A stretch of 64,000 bases of DNA from Cesiribacter andamanensis AMV16 (GTDB lineage: Bacteria > Bacteroidota > Bacteroidia > Cytophagales > Cyclobacteriaceae), in NCBI RefSeq assembly GCF_000348925.1, contig NZ_AODQ01000003.1, positions 1 to 64,000 of the forward strand, in the 5' to 3' direction. How positions within the stretch are numbered: position 1 is the first letter of the stretch; each line of letters begins with the position of its first letter. Under the pieces are notes generated by a model. It was not told where the DNA came from. It saw only the letters and a list, made by a program, of their open reading frames with translations, and made no database searches. Below are positions 48,896 to 58,613 of the stretch, one piece after another. Position numbers and translations under genes: made by a program.

Positions 48896-51703
48896 CTACT
48901 CGATTAGTACCACGCGCCGGGTCTCTACCTGATCTTCATACTCCATGCGCAGCAGGTAAGTAGCCGGCGGCAGGCGGTTTCCCTTGCTGTCGGTGCCATT
49001 CCAGGTAATTTCGGAGGTGCCTGCAAACTGGGTGCCATGCAGCAGGGTATTTACCAGCTTGCCCTGCGGATCATACACCCGAATGCGCACAATGCCGTTG
49101 CGGGGCAGATCGTAGGGAATAATGGTTTGTGCGTTGGCGCTAAAGGGGTTGGGGTAGGGGTTGGCATAGGCAAAGGGCTTACCCTCCGGGTCCTGGTAGA
49201 TGTTTTCCACGCCATCGTAATTCTTAAAATAGATCCCATTGCCGTGGGTGGCAATGGCTACCCGCCCATCGAGCGAGCGGTAGCGTACCTGCGGCACCAC
49301 CACCCGGCCAATGAGCTCCGGTGCTTCCTGCTCCCAGCGGGTGGCATTGCCGGCCAGCTGGCGGGTGCTGTACAGGCCCGTGCTGGTGCCGGCCAGGTAG
49401 AGGGTGCTGCCATCTTCCATGGGAATGATCTCCACATGGCGGACCGAGGGACCATTGCCGCTGCCGTTGGGAAACTGCTCCAGATTGCCGCTTATGCTCA
49501 CAAAGGAATTGCCCCCATCGGTGCTGCGGAAGATGCTCAGCACTTCATAATTGGAAAACACCACAAGTACCTCATCGGCATTGGTAGGGTTTATGCTGAT
49601 GTGCGCCACATAGCCTCCGGATGGAAAGCCTGTGTGGGTAAGGTTCTCCACCACAGGCGTGGCACTGCTAACCTCGGTTGCTTTGTAAAATAGCCCCCTT
49701 GAGGTACCGTAATAAAGTATGTCAGCTGGGGTAGTGGAAATGGCAATGGCGCTGATGGAACCCGAATCGGCTGCCGTAGTGCTGAGCCGCTCCCAGTTAA
49801 GGGCCGTGGGCGACTGGCTGCCGGCCGGTATCTGGCTTACGTTGCGGTTGCGGTAGACCACATCGCCTGCCGCCAGGTACATGCGGTTGGGGTTGTGCGG
49901 ATCAAACACATAGGGGTTGATGAACAGATAGGGCTGGCCCGAAACCTGACCCGCCCCAATGGGGTCTATGCGGGCAAAGGAGGTAAGGCGGTACTCATCA
50001 TTGAGCGTAAGGCGGTAGATCTGGCTGTTCTGGAACGATACATAATAGTAGGCCCCCCGGTTGGCCACATGGGTATAGCCGCCATCGCCCCCCAGTACGC
50101 GCAGCCAGTTGGCTTGCTCGCCGGCAGAGGGGGTCAGGTGGCTGCCATTATCCTGCATACCGCCAATGATAATATCATTAACCTGGCTCTGGTCAAGGCC
50201 TACGGTATAAAACTGGGTGGTTACATAGCCGCGGTTCAGGCTGGTCCAGGCTACGGTTTCCTGCAGGATATTGTCGGTGCGGCTCAGGCCGCCATCGTGG
50301 GCCGATATGGATCTGTTTGGTGCAGAGGGGTAAAAGACCAGTTCATGCTGGTCGGGGTGGTGGTTTTCATAGGGTGTAGAGCGGTTGGTGTTCACATAGC
50401 CGCCAATCCAGTCGGTGGCTTCTTTATCGGTAAAGCCAGTAGTAGAGCGAAAAAGGTTGGTGCCGCCCACAAAAACCGTTTGCGATTCGGTGGGGTGTAC
50501 TTTTACCAGCATGTTATAGCCCCCCTGCAGGTCAAGGCCGGCTACGGGCTCTTCTTCTTCGGGCAGGTTTTCGCTAAGGTTGGTCCAGATGCCATCGCTG
50601 CCGCTGATGTTGAGGCGCCATAGAATGGGGCGGCTGGGGGTATGCCCCAGGGCATAGAGTTCGTTGGGATCCTGCGGATTGGTGGCCAGCACCACGCGCC
50701 CAAACTCTCCCGGCCAGCCGTTGGGGGTGATGTTCTGCCAGCTTACGCCCCGGTTAATGGAGCGGAAAATGCCGCTTTGCCCGACCACATTCCTGTATTT
50801 TTGGGAGCTCAACACGGCGTAAAGGGTACCATCGGGGGCCACTTCCACATCGGTATACTGGGCGGCATTATCTGCCAGAGTGGCCGACCAGCTGGCGCCT
50901 CCGTCTATGGAGCGGTATATGCCTCCCGAGGCGGCTGCATACAGTTCCTGCACCAGCAGATTGGTAGTGTTGATCTTGAGGTTGTAAATGTAGTCAAAGG
51001 GTGGATCAAAGGTCTGGGGGCGGTTTGTGCTGGTAGAGGGGAGCAGCAGCCAGCTCTGGCCGCCATCCGTACTTTTGAAAATACCATCGCCCCGGTAGGG
51101 GGCATTGCCTCCACGGGCCGAGTTGCCCAGCTGCTCGCCGGTGCCATAGTACCACACATTCTCGTTGCCGGGGCGAGTATCCTGCACCAGGGCCGTTACA
51201 CTGTGCAGCTGGTCGGGGCGGGTGGTCTTGGTCCAGTTCTGACCCCCATCGGTAGAGCGCCACATGCCGCCGGAGACGCCACCGGCCAGAATGGTGTTCT
51301 CATCCTGCACATCCAGGCGCAGGGCCCGGGTGCGTCCGCCTACATTGTAGGGACCGGCAGAGGTCCAGGGGGTTTCCAGGCTTGTGCGCTTGCCGGGCAG
51401 GGGCTTGGCCTGGGGCAGTTTGCGAGCAAACTGCAGCTCTTTTTCCCGCATGCCCGAGGGGATCTGGCCGGTGGCCGGGTTGTGCAGCATGAGCCATTCC
51501 CACTGCTGGCGTGCCTGTGGATTTTCTTTGGTGCCGATGCTCGATTTCTGGTTGCGAAAAGCGGCCAGAACCGAATCGGGCAGGGGGGAGGGTGCTTCCA
51601 CCCAGGCGGTTGCAGGTGAAGCAAAGGGGTAGAACCAGTAGAGTGCAACCAGCAGTATGCCTGCCAGGGCCAGCAATACAGGGAGTATAGGTTTTTTTAA
51701 CAT
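48896..51703 (-). CDS. T9SS-secreted beta-propeller (BNR/VPS10-like) protein
   Basis: This 935-residue exported protein has an N-terminal membrane-inserting signal (PILPVLLALAGILLVALYWF). Many sortilin/BNR-type blades follow, with the aspartate-box pattern S-x-D-G-G-x-x-W repeated: RSTDGGQNWTK, KSTDGGQSWLL, RSIDGGASWSA, RSINRGVSWQN and RSTDGGNSFVS. The last 88 residues (from about 848, YPNPFSANAQT) form a type A T9SS sorting domain of FlgD-like Ig fold, containing GIVRIRVYDPQGKLVNTLL and ATYLLRMEY. It is probably anchored on or released from the cell surface. A hydrolase or adhesin role is possible. Confidence 0.9.
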   Translation of the reverse strand: MLKKPILPVLLALAGILLVALYWFYPFASPATAWVEAPSPLPDSVLAAFRNQKSSIGTKENPQARQQWEWLMLHNPATGQIPSGMREKELQFARKLPQAKPLPGKRTSLETPWTSAGPYNVGGRTRALRLDVQDENTILAGGVSGGMWRSTDGGQNWTKTTRPDQLHSVTALVQDTRPGNENVWYYGTGEQLGNSARGGNAPYRGDGIFKSTDGGQSWLLLPSTSTNRPQTFDPPFDYIYNLKINTTNLLVQELYAAASGGIYRSIDGGASWSATLADNAAQYTDVEVAPDGTLYAVLSSQKYRNVVGQSGIFRSINRGVSWQNITPNGWPGEFGRVVLATNPQDPNELYALGHTPSRPILWRLNISGSDGIWTNLSENLPEEEEPVAGLDLQGGYNMLVKVHPTESQTVFVGGTNLFRSTTGFTDKEATDWIGGYVNTNRSTPYENHHPDQHELVFYPSAPNRSISAHDGGLSRTDNILQETVAWTSLNRGYVTTQFYTVGLDQSQVNDIIIGGMQDNGSHLTPSAGEQANWLRVLGGDGGYTHVANRGAYYYVSFQNSQIYRLTLNDEYRLTSFARIDPIGAGQVSGQPYLFINPYVFDPHNPNRMYLAAGDVVYRNRNVSQIPAGSQSPTALNWERLSTTAADSGSISAIAISTTPADILYYGTSRGLFYKATEVSSATPVVENLTHTGFPSGGYVAHISINPTNADEVLVVFSNYEVLSIFRSTDGGNSFVSISGNLEQFPNGSGNGPSVRHVEIIPMEDGSTLYLAGTSTGLYSTRQLAGNATRWEQEAPELIGRVVVPQVRYRSLDGRVAIATHGNGIYFKNYDGVENIYQDPEGKPFAYANPYPNPFSANAQTIIPYDLPRNGIVRIRVYDPQGKLVNTLLHGTQFAGTSEITWNGTDSKGNRLPPATYLLRMEYEDQVETRRVVLIE

Positions 51704-51756
51704 GAGCAGATCAAAAAGAGTATCCCATTGGTGGGCACAGCTATAACCTGCACCCC

Positions 51757-52752
51757 TTAGTGAAATGTTTGAGCGGCCATCCCCGCCCCATCGGTATAAA
51801 AGTAATACGAATAGAGCAGGTAGATGGCCAGTAAAAAGAAGGCCTCCCAGCGATCGAGCCGCTGGCGGCCTCCGGTAAACATGGCGACAAACACAAAAAC
51901 AGTACCGGCCATCAGCACCACCAGCTCCAGATTGAAGCTGGCATCAAAGCTCACCGGGCTGATCAGAGCACTGGCGCCCAGCACAAAGAAAATATTAAAA
52001 ACGTTTGAGCCAATGATGTTGCCCACGGCAATATCGGCCCGCTTGCGCAGGGCCGCTACCACCGAGGTGGCCAGCTCTGGCAGTGACGTGCCAGCTGCTA
52101 CAACCGTAAGGCCAATGATGCGCTCATCTACCTCCAGGTAGTGCGCAATGGCCAGGGCCTGATCAATGACCAGCCGACCGCCAATGACCAGGCCGGCCAG
52201 CCCCAGCACAATGAACAGTATGCTTTTAGTATTGCTTTGCAGCGGAAGGGCTTCTGCCTGCGCTACTCCAGAAGGTTGCTTGTCCTGCCGCAGCGAGCGG
52301 TATACATAGTACAGAAAAAGCACAAACAGGAGCAGCAGGAGAAGGCTATCGAGCCGGCTAATGGCAGAAGGGCTCCCCCAGAGCAGGGCATCATTGGCCA
52401 GAACCCAGAGCAACACAGCCGCAAGCAGCGAGTAGGGGATCTCCTTCCAGACGGTGCTGTTCTGCACCCAGAGGGGCTGTAGCAGGCCGGCAAAGCCCAG
52501 GATGATAAAGAGGTTGAAGTTGTTGCTGCCAATCACATTGCCCAGCACTACCTCATTGTGGCCATCCAGTGCGCCGATAACGCTTACCACCAGCTCAGGC
52601 GCCGAGGTGCCAAAGGCCACAATGGTAAGCCCTATGGCCAGTTCGGATATCCTGTAGCGCTTGGCCAGGGCCGAGGCGCCGGATACCAGCCAGTCGGCCC
52701 CTTTCAGCAGCAGGGCAAAGCCCAGAATGAGCAGCAAAAGCTTAACGAACAT
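51757..52752 (-). CDS. Calcium/sodium antiporter (CaCA family, YrbG-like)
   Basis: This 331-residue antiporter has ten membrane helices with two inverted alpha repeats. Repeat 1 has LAIGLTIVAFGTSAPELVVS and VLGNVIGSNNFN; repeat 2 has IIGLTVVAAGTSLPELATS and AVGNIIGSNVFN. The GTSxPEL and GNxxGSN motifs provide the acidic ion ligands (both Glu present). It exports Ca2+ in exchange for Na+ at the inner membrane. It starts 50 bases after the helicase gene, behind a terminator. Confidence 0.93.
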   Translation of the reverse strand: MFVKLLLLILGFALLLKGADWLVSGASALAKRYRISELAIGLTIVAFGTSAPELVVSVIGALDGHNEVVLGNVIGSNNFNLFIILGFAGLLQPLWVQNSTVWKEIPYSLLAAVLLWVLANDALLWGSPSAISRLDSLLLLLLFVLFLYYVYRSLRQDKQPSGVAQAEALPLQSNTKSILFIVLGLAGLVIGGRLVIDQALAIAHYLEVDERIIGLTVVAAGTSLPELATSVVAALRKRADIAVGNIIGSNVFNIFFVLGASALISPVSFDASFNLELVVLMAGTVFVFVAMFTGGRQRLDRWEAFFLLAIYLLYSYYFYTDGAGMAAQTFH

Positions 52753-52763
52753 GGGGTTAGTGG

Positions 52764-52794
52764 AAAAAATAGCCTGCCTGCAGAACAGGCAGGC
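52764..52794 (-). terminator. Terminator of the second helicase gene
   Basis: A 9-pair stem, gcctgcctg (52772-52780) with caggcaggc (52786-52794), and on the minus strand a T-run (A-run at 52764-52769) lie between the helicase and the antiporter. Confidence 0.8.
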
Positions 52795-52802
52795 AGAATA
52801 GG

Positions 52803-54193
52803 TTAATCATTCCCTTTAGAAGGGCCCGATGGGGCTGCACCTGAAGGACCCTCCCGTCTGGGCCGGTCGTTGCGACGCCGGTTGCCGCCTCCGGAATGGC
52901 GTCTGCCACCCCCTCCGCCACTGCCGCCTCTGCGTTCGCCTCCGGAGGAGCGGCGCTGGTGGTTGCCGGCGGGCCGGCCGCCTCTGCGGTTGCCCCCTTC
53001 ATCGCCACCCCGGCGGCGGAGCTGCTCGGCATCCTGCCAGTCGGGTGCTTTGCCAAACTCCTCGGGCACGGCGGGCTTTTCTACTTCCACACCGGTAAGT
53101 TTCTCGATCTTGTAAAAATTGCGCTGCTCCTTGGGTGTAACAAAGGTGATGGCCTCACCGGTAGCTTTGGCCCGGGCCGTACGGCCTACGCGGTGCACAT
53201 AATCTTCGGCATCATAGGGCACATCAAAGTTAATGACCATGTCCAGATCGGCAATATCGATGCCGCGGCTCATCACATCGGTGGCCACCAGCACCGGAAA
53301 GCTGCGGTTGCGGAACTGGCGCAACACTTCCTCGCGCTCCCGCTGCTCCAGGTCAGAGCTGATGCTTTTGGCATTGATGCGCTTGCGCTGCAGGGCTTTT
53401 TCTATGCTGCGAACGGTGGTTTTGCGGCTGCTGAACACTATGACACTGTCCAGGCCGGGGCGGTCCAGGATCTTGGCCAGCAGGTTTTCTTTTTGCTCAT
53501 CCCAAACCGAGTAGGCCGACTGGTGCACGCCTGCCGCTGTTTTGGAAATGGCAATGTTTACCTCGGCGGGATCTTTGAGCAGGCGGCTGGCCAGCTGGCG
53601 GATCTTGGGCGGCATAGTAGCTGAGAACATGAGCGTCTGGCGCTGCTGCGGCATGTGGCCCACAATGCGCATGATATCCTCAAAGAAGCCCATGTCCAGC
53701 ATGCGGTCGGCTTCATCCAGGATCAGGTGCCTGATGTGTTTGGTATCCACATAGCCCATGTTGAGGTGGGCAATCAGCTTGCCCGGTGTGGCTACTATGA
53801 TGTCGGTGCCTGTTTTCAGGGCAATCTTTTCCCGGTCAAATTCGGCGCCGGTGCCCCCTCCATACACAGCTATGGAGCTGATGGAGGTAAAGTAGGAAAG
53901 GCCTACGATCTGCTGATCGATCTGCAGGGCCAGCTCCCGGGTGGGCGCAATGATGATGGTGTTGAGGCCGCCGCTCCGCTCACTGGTCTCCAGCTTGTGC
54001 ATGATGGGCAGGAGGTAGGCGGCCGTTTTACCGGTACCCGTCTGGGCACAGGCAATCATGTCTTTGCCTTCCAGGATCTGCGGAATGGTGGCCAGCTGTA
54101 CAGGGGTGGGATCGCGAACCCCATGATATCAATACTTTGTAAAAGCGAGGGGGCCAATCCAAAACCGGCGAATCCTAAATTAGTATCTTCCAT
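52803..54193 (-). CDS. DEAD-box RNA helicase, RhlE-like (frameshifted near the start)
   Basis: RNA helicase of about 463 residues after correction. The frame starting at 54193 reads MEDTNLGFAGFGLAPSLLQS and IDIMGF, then breaks near 54116, where one C seems to be missing. Restoring it gives RDPTPVQLATIPQILEGKDM, the Q-motif, joined to MIACAQTGTGKTAAYLLP. Core motifs are LILDEADRMLDMGFF, LMFSATMPP, DVMSRGIDIADL and YVHRVGRTARAKA. The C-terminus is an Arg/Gly-rich tail (GGNRRGGRPAG and similar) expected to bind RNA. Confidence 0.9.
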
Positions 54194-54380
54194 ATGTCAA
54201 ATATTCCCCCTTGCGTGCATGAGTGAAGGGGGCTAAGGTGTTTTTCGAAAAAATGCACCTAAATATACGTATTCTTCACCGTATGCACTAAGCCCTTCCT
54301 ACTATTTCCCATTATGCGGGGGTGCCGGGCAGTTGCTCAGCCCCTGTCCCTGAGGGGGTGGCACAGCAGGTGGCTCTAAA

Positions 54381-54411
54381 AGAAGAGCCTCTCCCGGCCG
54401 GGAGAGGCTCT
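54381..54411 (-). terminator. Terminator of terC
   Basis: A perfect 14-pair palindrome (54384-54411, agagcctctcccgg with its complement) is followed on the minus strand by the T-rich ttctttt. It lies 29 bases past the terC stop codon. Confidence 0.75.
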
Positions 54412-54439
54412 TGCTACAAGGCGGGCAATACGCCTGGCG

Positions 54440-55180
54440 CTATTCTTTGTATTGCTGGTGCAGGTCTACCGTTTTTGCTGCATTCTTGCGCACCTTGATG
54501 TTTAGGAACTCTACAAAAAGGGAGAAGAAGATAGCGGCATAGATGGCAAATTTTGGAATATGCACTTCTATGCCTTCCAGCACCAGCATCACCCCAATGA
54601 GCAGCAGGAAGGAGAGGGCCAGCATTTTTACCGTAGGGTGCTTTTCTATGAAGCGGGCAATGGTGCCGGCTGCCAGCAGCATTACTCCCATAGAGATAAT
54701 AACGGCTACTACCATGATCATCACATTGTCTACCAGGCCAATGGCCGTCAGGATGGAATCAAAGCTGAAGACAATGTCCAGCAGGATAATCTGCAGCAGT
54801 ACCGAGCCAAAGCTGATTGCCTTCGCTTCCCGGTTTGACTCTTCCTGGCCCTCCAGCTTGTGGTGAATTTCGGTGGTGCTCTTATAGAGCAGGAAAATAC
54901 CGCCTCCCATCAGGATCAGATCCCGGGTGCTGATCTCCTGACCAAAGAGGGAAAACAGACCCTTTTCTGCTCCAATGAGCCAGGTAATGGCAAACAGCAG
55001 GGCCACACGGACAAGCAGGGCCAGGGCAATGCCAATAAAACGCGCTCTAGGCTGCTGCTGCTCGGGCAGGCGGGCTACCAGAATGGAGATGAATACAATG
55101 TTGTCAATGCCAAGAACTATTTCCATGAGGGTTAGCGACAGAAAGGACACTAAACCTGCTGCTGAAAAGATTTCTTCCAT
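54440..55180 (-). CDS. TerC-family membrane protein
   Basis: This 246-residue integral membrane protein is of the TerC family. It has the first conserved acidic helix LTLMEIVLGIDNIVFISILV and the second ILLDIVFSFDSILTAIGLVD, which hold the family's Asp and Asn residues, plus five to six further helices. TerC proteins are linked to manganese export and metalation of exported proteins. A charged C-terminal tail (IKVRKNAAKTVDLHQQYKE) is cytoplasmic. No yybP-ykoY manganese riboswitch is visible upstream. Confidence 0.92.
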   Translation of the reverse strand: MEEIFSAAGLVSFLSLTLMEIVLGIDNIVFISILVARLPEQQQPRARFIGIALALLVRVALLFAITWLIGAEKGLFSLFGQEISTRDLILMGGGIFLLYKSTTEIHHKLEGQEESNREAKAISFGSVLLQIILLDIVFSFDSILTAIGLVDNVMIMVVAVIISMGVMLLAAGTIARFIEKHPTVKMLALSFLLLIGVMLVLEGIEVHIPKFAIYAAIFFSLFVEFLNIKVRKNAAKTVDLHQQYKE

Positions 55181-55335
55181 ACAAAAAAAGAGATAGGGTT
55201 AAAAAGGAATGGTGGATAATACGCTTCTCTGCAAAAAGAGTTAACCCTTTAAGGGGCCTAGCGCCTTAAATGTAGCAATTGCGCCGAATACTTCGATATT
55301 GTTGGGGATTGCTGCGAAAAATAATCCAAATTTCT

Positions 55336-55457
55336 TACTTTTGCAGTCCGTTCGGGTGAACGGGGCCTTTGGCGCATGCCCGGGGCACATGTACTACTAA
55401 AAACACCTGCCCTGTGGCTCGGGGGCAGCGTGCTTAACAGAGCCAATTTTACGCTTT
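55336..55457 (+). promoter_or_regulatory. rpsA promoter -7 element and structured leader
   Basis: TACTTTTG (55336-55343) is an exact -7 element. The TTG candidates upstream are spaced slightly too far. The leader of about 107 bases before the ATG contains two hairpins: ccgttc/gaacgg (55348-55363) and ctgccc/gggcag (55407-55428). This leaves room for autoregulation by S1, which is inference. Confidence 0.5.
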
Positions 55458-57440
55458 ATGGCAAATACTCCACAAGAGTTTGATTGGGACAGCTACGAAA
55501 CCAAAGGTTTCGGCGAAGGGTACTCGCGCAAGCAAAAAGAGGAACTCGCCCAAATGTACGAAACTACCCTTAACACCGTAACCGAAAAAGAGGTAGTTAA
55601 AGGTACTGTAGTAGGTATTAATGACCGGGATGTGATCCTGAACATCGGCTTTAAGTCAGATGGTCTGGTATCGGCATCCGAATTCCGCGACCTGCCCGAT
55701 CTGAAGATCGGCGACGAAGTAGAAGTATTCGTTGAGGAGCAGGAAAACCAACTGGGCCAGCTGGTACTGTCTCGCAAAAAAGCGAAGATCGTACGTGCCT
55801 GGACACTGATTCAGGAAGCCCTGGATCAGGATACCATTATTGAAGGTACTGTGAAGCGCCGCACCAAAGGTGGTCTGATCGTAGACATCTATGGGGTAGA
55901 GGCCTTCTTGCCAGGATCACAGATCGATGTGAAGCCCATCCGCGACTTCGATGTGTATGTAGGCAAGAAAATGGAGGTGAAGGTGATCAAGATCAACTAC
56001 ACCAACGACAACGTAGTAGTATCGCACAAAGTACTGATCGAGAAAGATCTGGAGAAGCAGAAGGCCGAGATCCTGGAGAACCTGGAAAAAGGACAGGTAC
56101 TCGAGGGTGTGATCAAAAACATGACCAACTTCGGTGTATTCATCGACCTTGGAGGTGTAGACGGTCTGCTGCACATTACCGATATCAGCTGGGGACGGAT
56201 CAACCACCCGGAAGAAGTGCTGAAACTGGACGAGAAAGTAAATGTAGTAGTACTGGACTTCGACGAAGAAAAACGTCGGATCTCTCTGGGTATGAAGCAG
56301 CTTACCTCTCACCCATGGGATTCCCTGGGCGAAAACATCCAGCCAGGCTCTAAAGTAACCGGCAAAATCGTAAACGTGGCCGATTACGGCGCATTCCTGG
56401 AGATCATGCCAGGTGTAGAAGGCCTGATCCACGTAAGCGAAATGAGCTGGAGCCAGCACCTGCGCAACCCGGCCGACTTTGTGAAAGTAGGCGAGGAGCG
56501 TGAGGCCGTTGTCCTGACCATCGACCGCGATGAGCGCAAAATGTCTCTGGGCATCAAGCAGCTGTCTGAAGATCCCTGGACCAAGTCTGATGTACTTACC
56601 AAATATGCCATCGGCACCAAGCACACCGGCATTGTACGCAACCTGACCAACTTCGGCCTGTTCCTGGAACTGGAAGAAGGCATCGACGGTCTGGTGCACG
56701 TATCTGACCTGAGCTGGACCAAGAAGGTGAAACACCCTTCTGAGTTCATCAAAGTAGGTGAAGAGCTGGAAGTACAGGTTCTTGAACTGGATGTAGACAA
56801 CCGCCGCCTGGCCTTGGGCCACAAGCAGCTGGAAGAAAATCCATGGGATACCTTTGAGACCATCTTTACCCTGGGTTCTGACCACAAGTGTACCATTATC
56901 AACAAGAATGATAAAGGCGCCGTGCTGGAGCTTCCCTATGGTATCGAAGGCTTTGCCCTGACCAAGAGCCTGCAGAAGGAAGACGGCGGCAAAGCTGAGG
57001 TTGGTGAAACCCTTGACTTCAAAGTGACCGAGTTCTCTAAAGAAGACAAGCGCATTGTGCTGAGCCACACCGCTACCTACCGCGAGGAAGAAGGCAGAGC
57101 AGCAGCAGCTCCTGCAAGCGCTCCCAAGAAGGAGAAAGCTGCTGGTGCCGCAGCCGGTGGTGCCAAGAAAGGCAAATCAGCTCCTGCGCAGGCAGATGCA
57201 AATGCCTCCAGTACCACCCTTGGCGACCTGGACGCCCTGGCAAGCCTGAAAGAGCAGATGATGGAAAGCGAAGCCAAAAAAGGCGCTGCCAAATCAACTG
57301 CTACCAAGCAAACCGAAGCAAAGTCTGACGTAACAGAAGGTTCTGAACTGGCCGAAGATCAGTCAGCCGACAAGGCAAAAGCAAAAGCGAAAAAAGCTGA
57401 GCAGAATGCCGAAGAGGGTGATGCGTCTACTGAAGCCTAA
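55458..57440 (+). CDS. rpsA: 30S ribosomal protein S1
   Basis: Ribosomal protein S1, 660 residues, helps the 30S subunit bind and unfold mRNA. Six S1 (OB-fold) repeats are visible, among them VVKGTVVGINDRDVILNIGF, VLEGVIKNMTNFGVFIDLGG, VTGKIVNVADYGAFLEIMPG and HTGIVRNLTNFGLFLELEEG. The last 110 residues form an Ala/Lys/Glu-rich low-complexity tail, as in other Bacteroidetes. Codon use is plainly biased to a few codons, as expected for a highly expressed gene. A terminator follows. Confidence 0.97.
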   Translation: MANTPQEFDWDSYETKGFGEGYSRKQKEELAQMYETTLNTVTEKEVVKGTVVGINDRDVILNIGFKSDGLVSASEFRDLPDLKIGDEVEVFVEEQENQLGQLVLSRKKAKIVRAWTLIQEALDQDTIIEGTVKRRTKGGLIVDIYGVEAFLPGSQIDVKPIRDFDVYVGKKMEVKVIKINYTNDNVVVSHKVLIEKDLEKQKAEILENLEKGQVLEGVIKNMTNFGVFIDLGGVDGLLHITDISWGRINHPEEVLKLDEKVNVVVLDFDEEKRRISLGMKQLTSHPWDSLGENIQPGSKVTGKIVNVADYGAFLEIMPGVEGLIHVSEMSWSQHLRNPADFVKVGEEREAVVLTIDRDERKMSLGIKQLSEDPWTKSDVLTKYAIGTKHTGIVRNLTNFGLFLELEEGIDGLVHVSDLSWTKKVKHPSEFIKVGEELEVQVLELDVDNRRLALGHKQLEENPWDTFETIFTLGSDHKCTIINKNDKGAVLELPYGIEGFALTKSLQKEDGGKAEVGETLDFKVTEFSKEDKRIVLSHTATYREEEGRAAAAPASAPKKEKAAGAAAGGAKKGKSAPAQADANASSTTLGDLDALASLKEQMMESEAKKGAAKSTATKQTEAKSDVTEGSELAEDQSADKAKAKAKKAEQNAEEGDASTEA

Positions 57441-57466
57441 TCAGCCTGCGATAGCCTATATAGGAA

Positions 57467-57497
57467 AGCGTCCACCGCATGGTGGGCGCTTTTTTTG
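57467..57497 (+). terminator. Terminator of rpsA
   Basis: agcgtccacc (57467-57476) pairs with ggtgggcgct (57481-57490) around gcat, with one G-T pair, followed by seven T. Confidence 0.9.
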
Positions 57498-57603
57498 TAG
57501 TATTCCTTCAGCCTAAGCCAGTTGTCTGCCGTGAAGAAGGGCCGGGAACTAAAGAAGGATAGGAATATGTATAGACTAGCAAGAAATAAAGCGGGCAGCC
57601 TCT

Positions 57604-57632
57604 TTGCACTTTCGGGATAAGTGTTAAATTTG
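57604..57632 (+). promoter_or_regulatory. Promoter of tRNA-Cys
   Basis: TTG (57604-57606), an 18-base spacer and TAAATTTG (57625-57632) match the Bacteroidetes consensus. The predicted start is about 14 bases before the mature tRNA. Confidence 0.65.
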
Positions 57633-57653
57633 CAATCCCATTCGATACAAGAT

Positions 57654-57724
57654 GGTCTCGTGGCCGAGTGGCTAGGCAGAGCTCTGCAAAAGCTCGTACA
57701 GCGGTTCGAATCCGCTCGAGACCT
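57654..57724 (+). tRNA. tRNA-Cys (GCA)
   Basis: A full cloverleaf of 71 bases. The acceptor is ggtctcg (57654-57660) with cgagacc (57717-57723). The anticodon stem gagct/agctc encloses loop ctGCAaa. The T arm is agcgg-ttcgaat-ccgct. The anticodon GCA reads cysteine codons UGC/UGU. CCA is not encoded. It has its own promoter and terminator. Confidence 0.96.
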
Positions 57725-57726
57725 CT

Positions 57727-57759
57727 AAACCCCTTCTAATTTCTTTAGAAGGGGTTTTT
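57727..57759 (+). terminator. Terminator of tRNA-Cys
   Basis: aaaccccttctaa (57727-57739) pairs with ttagaaggggttt (57745-57757) over 13 bases and ends in five T. Confidence 0.9.
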
Positions 57760-57790
57760 GTTTTAACTGATTGTTCACCTATTTTGGGTA

Positions 57791-58582
57791 ATGCGTAATT
57801 TCGCCATCCATCAAGGTTATGGAACTTCAAGCTCACAGCTAATATTTATACTTCTTAGTATTTTTCTGTTTTCGGTTGCTTGTCGTTCTGATCAGAAGCC
57901 CTCAATTAAAGAAGGTGTCATCTGGCATGAGATTTATACAGATTATACCAGCTCCTTCGGCTACATAAACGCTATTAAGTTTGAGGATGATAGCATCTAT
58001 GAATTTGATGCGTTGAAGGGTTTTATGGCTATAGGTACCTATGAATTTAGAGGAGATTCACTGGATATAAATTATGGTACTGAGCCTTGGGTGGTAGCCA
58101 TTCAAGTGTCGGGTGATAGTTTGAAGCTTACTGATTCTGTAGGTGAATACCTTTACATTCAAGATGGCTTGAGGTACAATCCTTCCCTATCCTTTAGTAA
58201 GATTGTGCTAGAGACAGGAGGGTGTTATGGCGAATGTGCTGAGTTTACTGCCGTATTTACTAAAACAGGCGCATTTAATTATGATGGGAGGGAGTTTTCA
58301 ACCCTGAAAGGGAAACATTCTTATGAACTAACACCAGAGCAGCTACTAAGTATTGATTCTCTGTACAAACGCTCATTTTATGATAGATTCGATGAAAACA
58401 TCTATTATGGGAGTGCAGATGGTTGGGAAATGGAGCTTATTGTGCAGAAAAATGGAGAGACCAAGAGGATAAGGGGTACCTATTATTCGTTCCCTTATCC
58501 CCTATTTTTACTGGTAGATAATTTAGTCTCTATTGTTGACCGTAAAATTTCAGAGTCTAAAAATAAGGATCAACCTGATTAG
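57791..58582 (+). CDS. Lipoprotein with DUF6438-like domain, AT-rich
   Basis: This 263-residue lipoprotein has a hydrophobic signal (LIFILLSIFLFSVACRS) and lipobox VAC (Cys about 31). The second half has KIVLETGGCYGECAEFTAVF followed by KTGAFNYDGREFSTLKGKHS and later FYDRFDENIYY. This matches the CYGxCPxF motif and layout of DUF6438. Its base and codon use is visibly AT-richer than both neighbours, and it begins 67 bases after a tRNA gene. Both suggest recent horizontal arrival. The function is unknown. Confidence 0.8.
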   Translation: MRNFAIHQGYGTSSSQLIFILLSIFLFSVACRSDQKPSIKEGVIWHEIYTDYTSSFGYINAIKFEDDSIYEFDALKGFMAIGTYEFRGDSLDINYGTEPWVVAIQVSGDSLKLTDSVGEYLYIQDGLRYNPSLSFSKIVLETGGCYGECAEFTAVFTKTGAFNYDGREFSTLKGKHSYELTPEQLLSIDSLYKRSFYDRFDENIYYGSADGWEMELIVQKNGETKRIRGTYYSFPYPLFLLVDNLVSIVDRKISESKNKDQPD

Positions 58583-58613
58583 ACCTGGCGTTTACGGCCA
58601 CCCTTTTGCATGC

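Noticed and set aside
55181-55335. yybP-ykoY manganese riboswitch upstream of terC
   Set aside because: TerC genes are often controlled by it, so I looked, but the conserved core is not visible. Only a weak long-range pair (55195-55202 with 55241-55248) is present.
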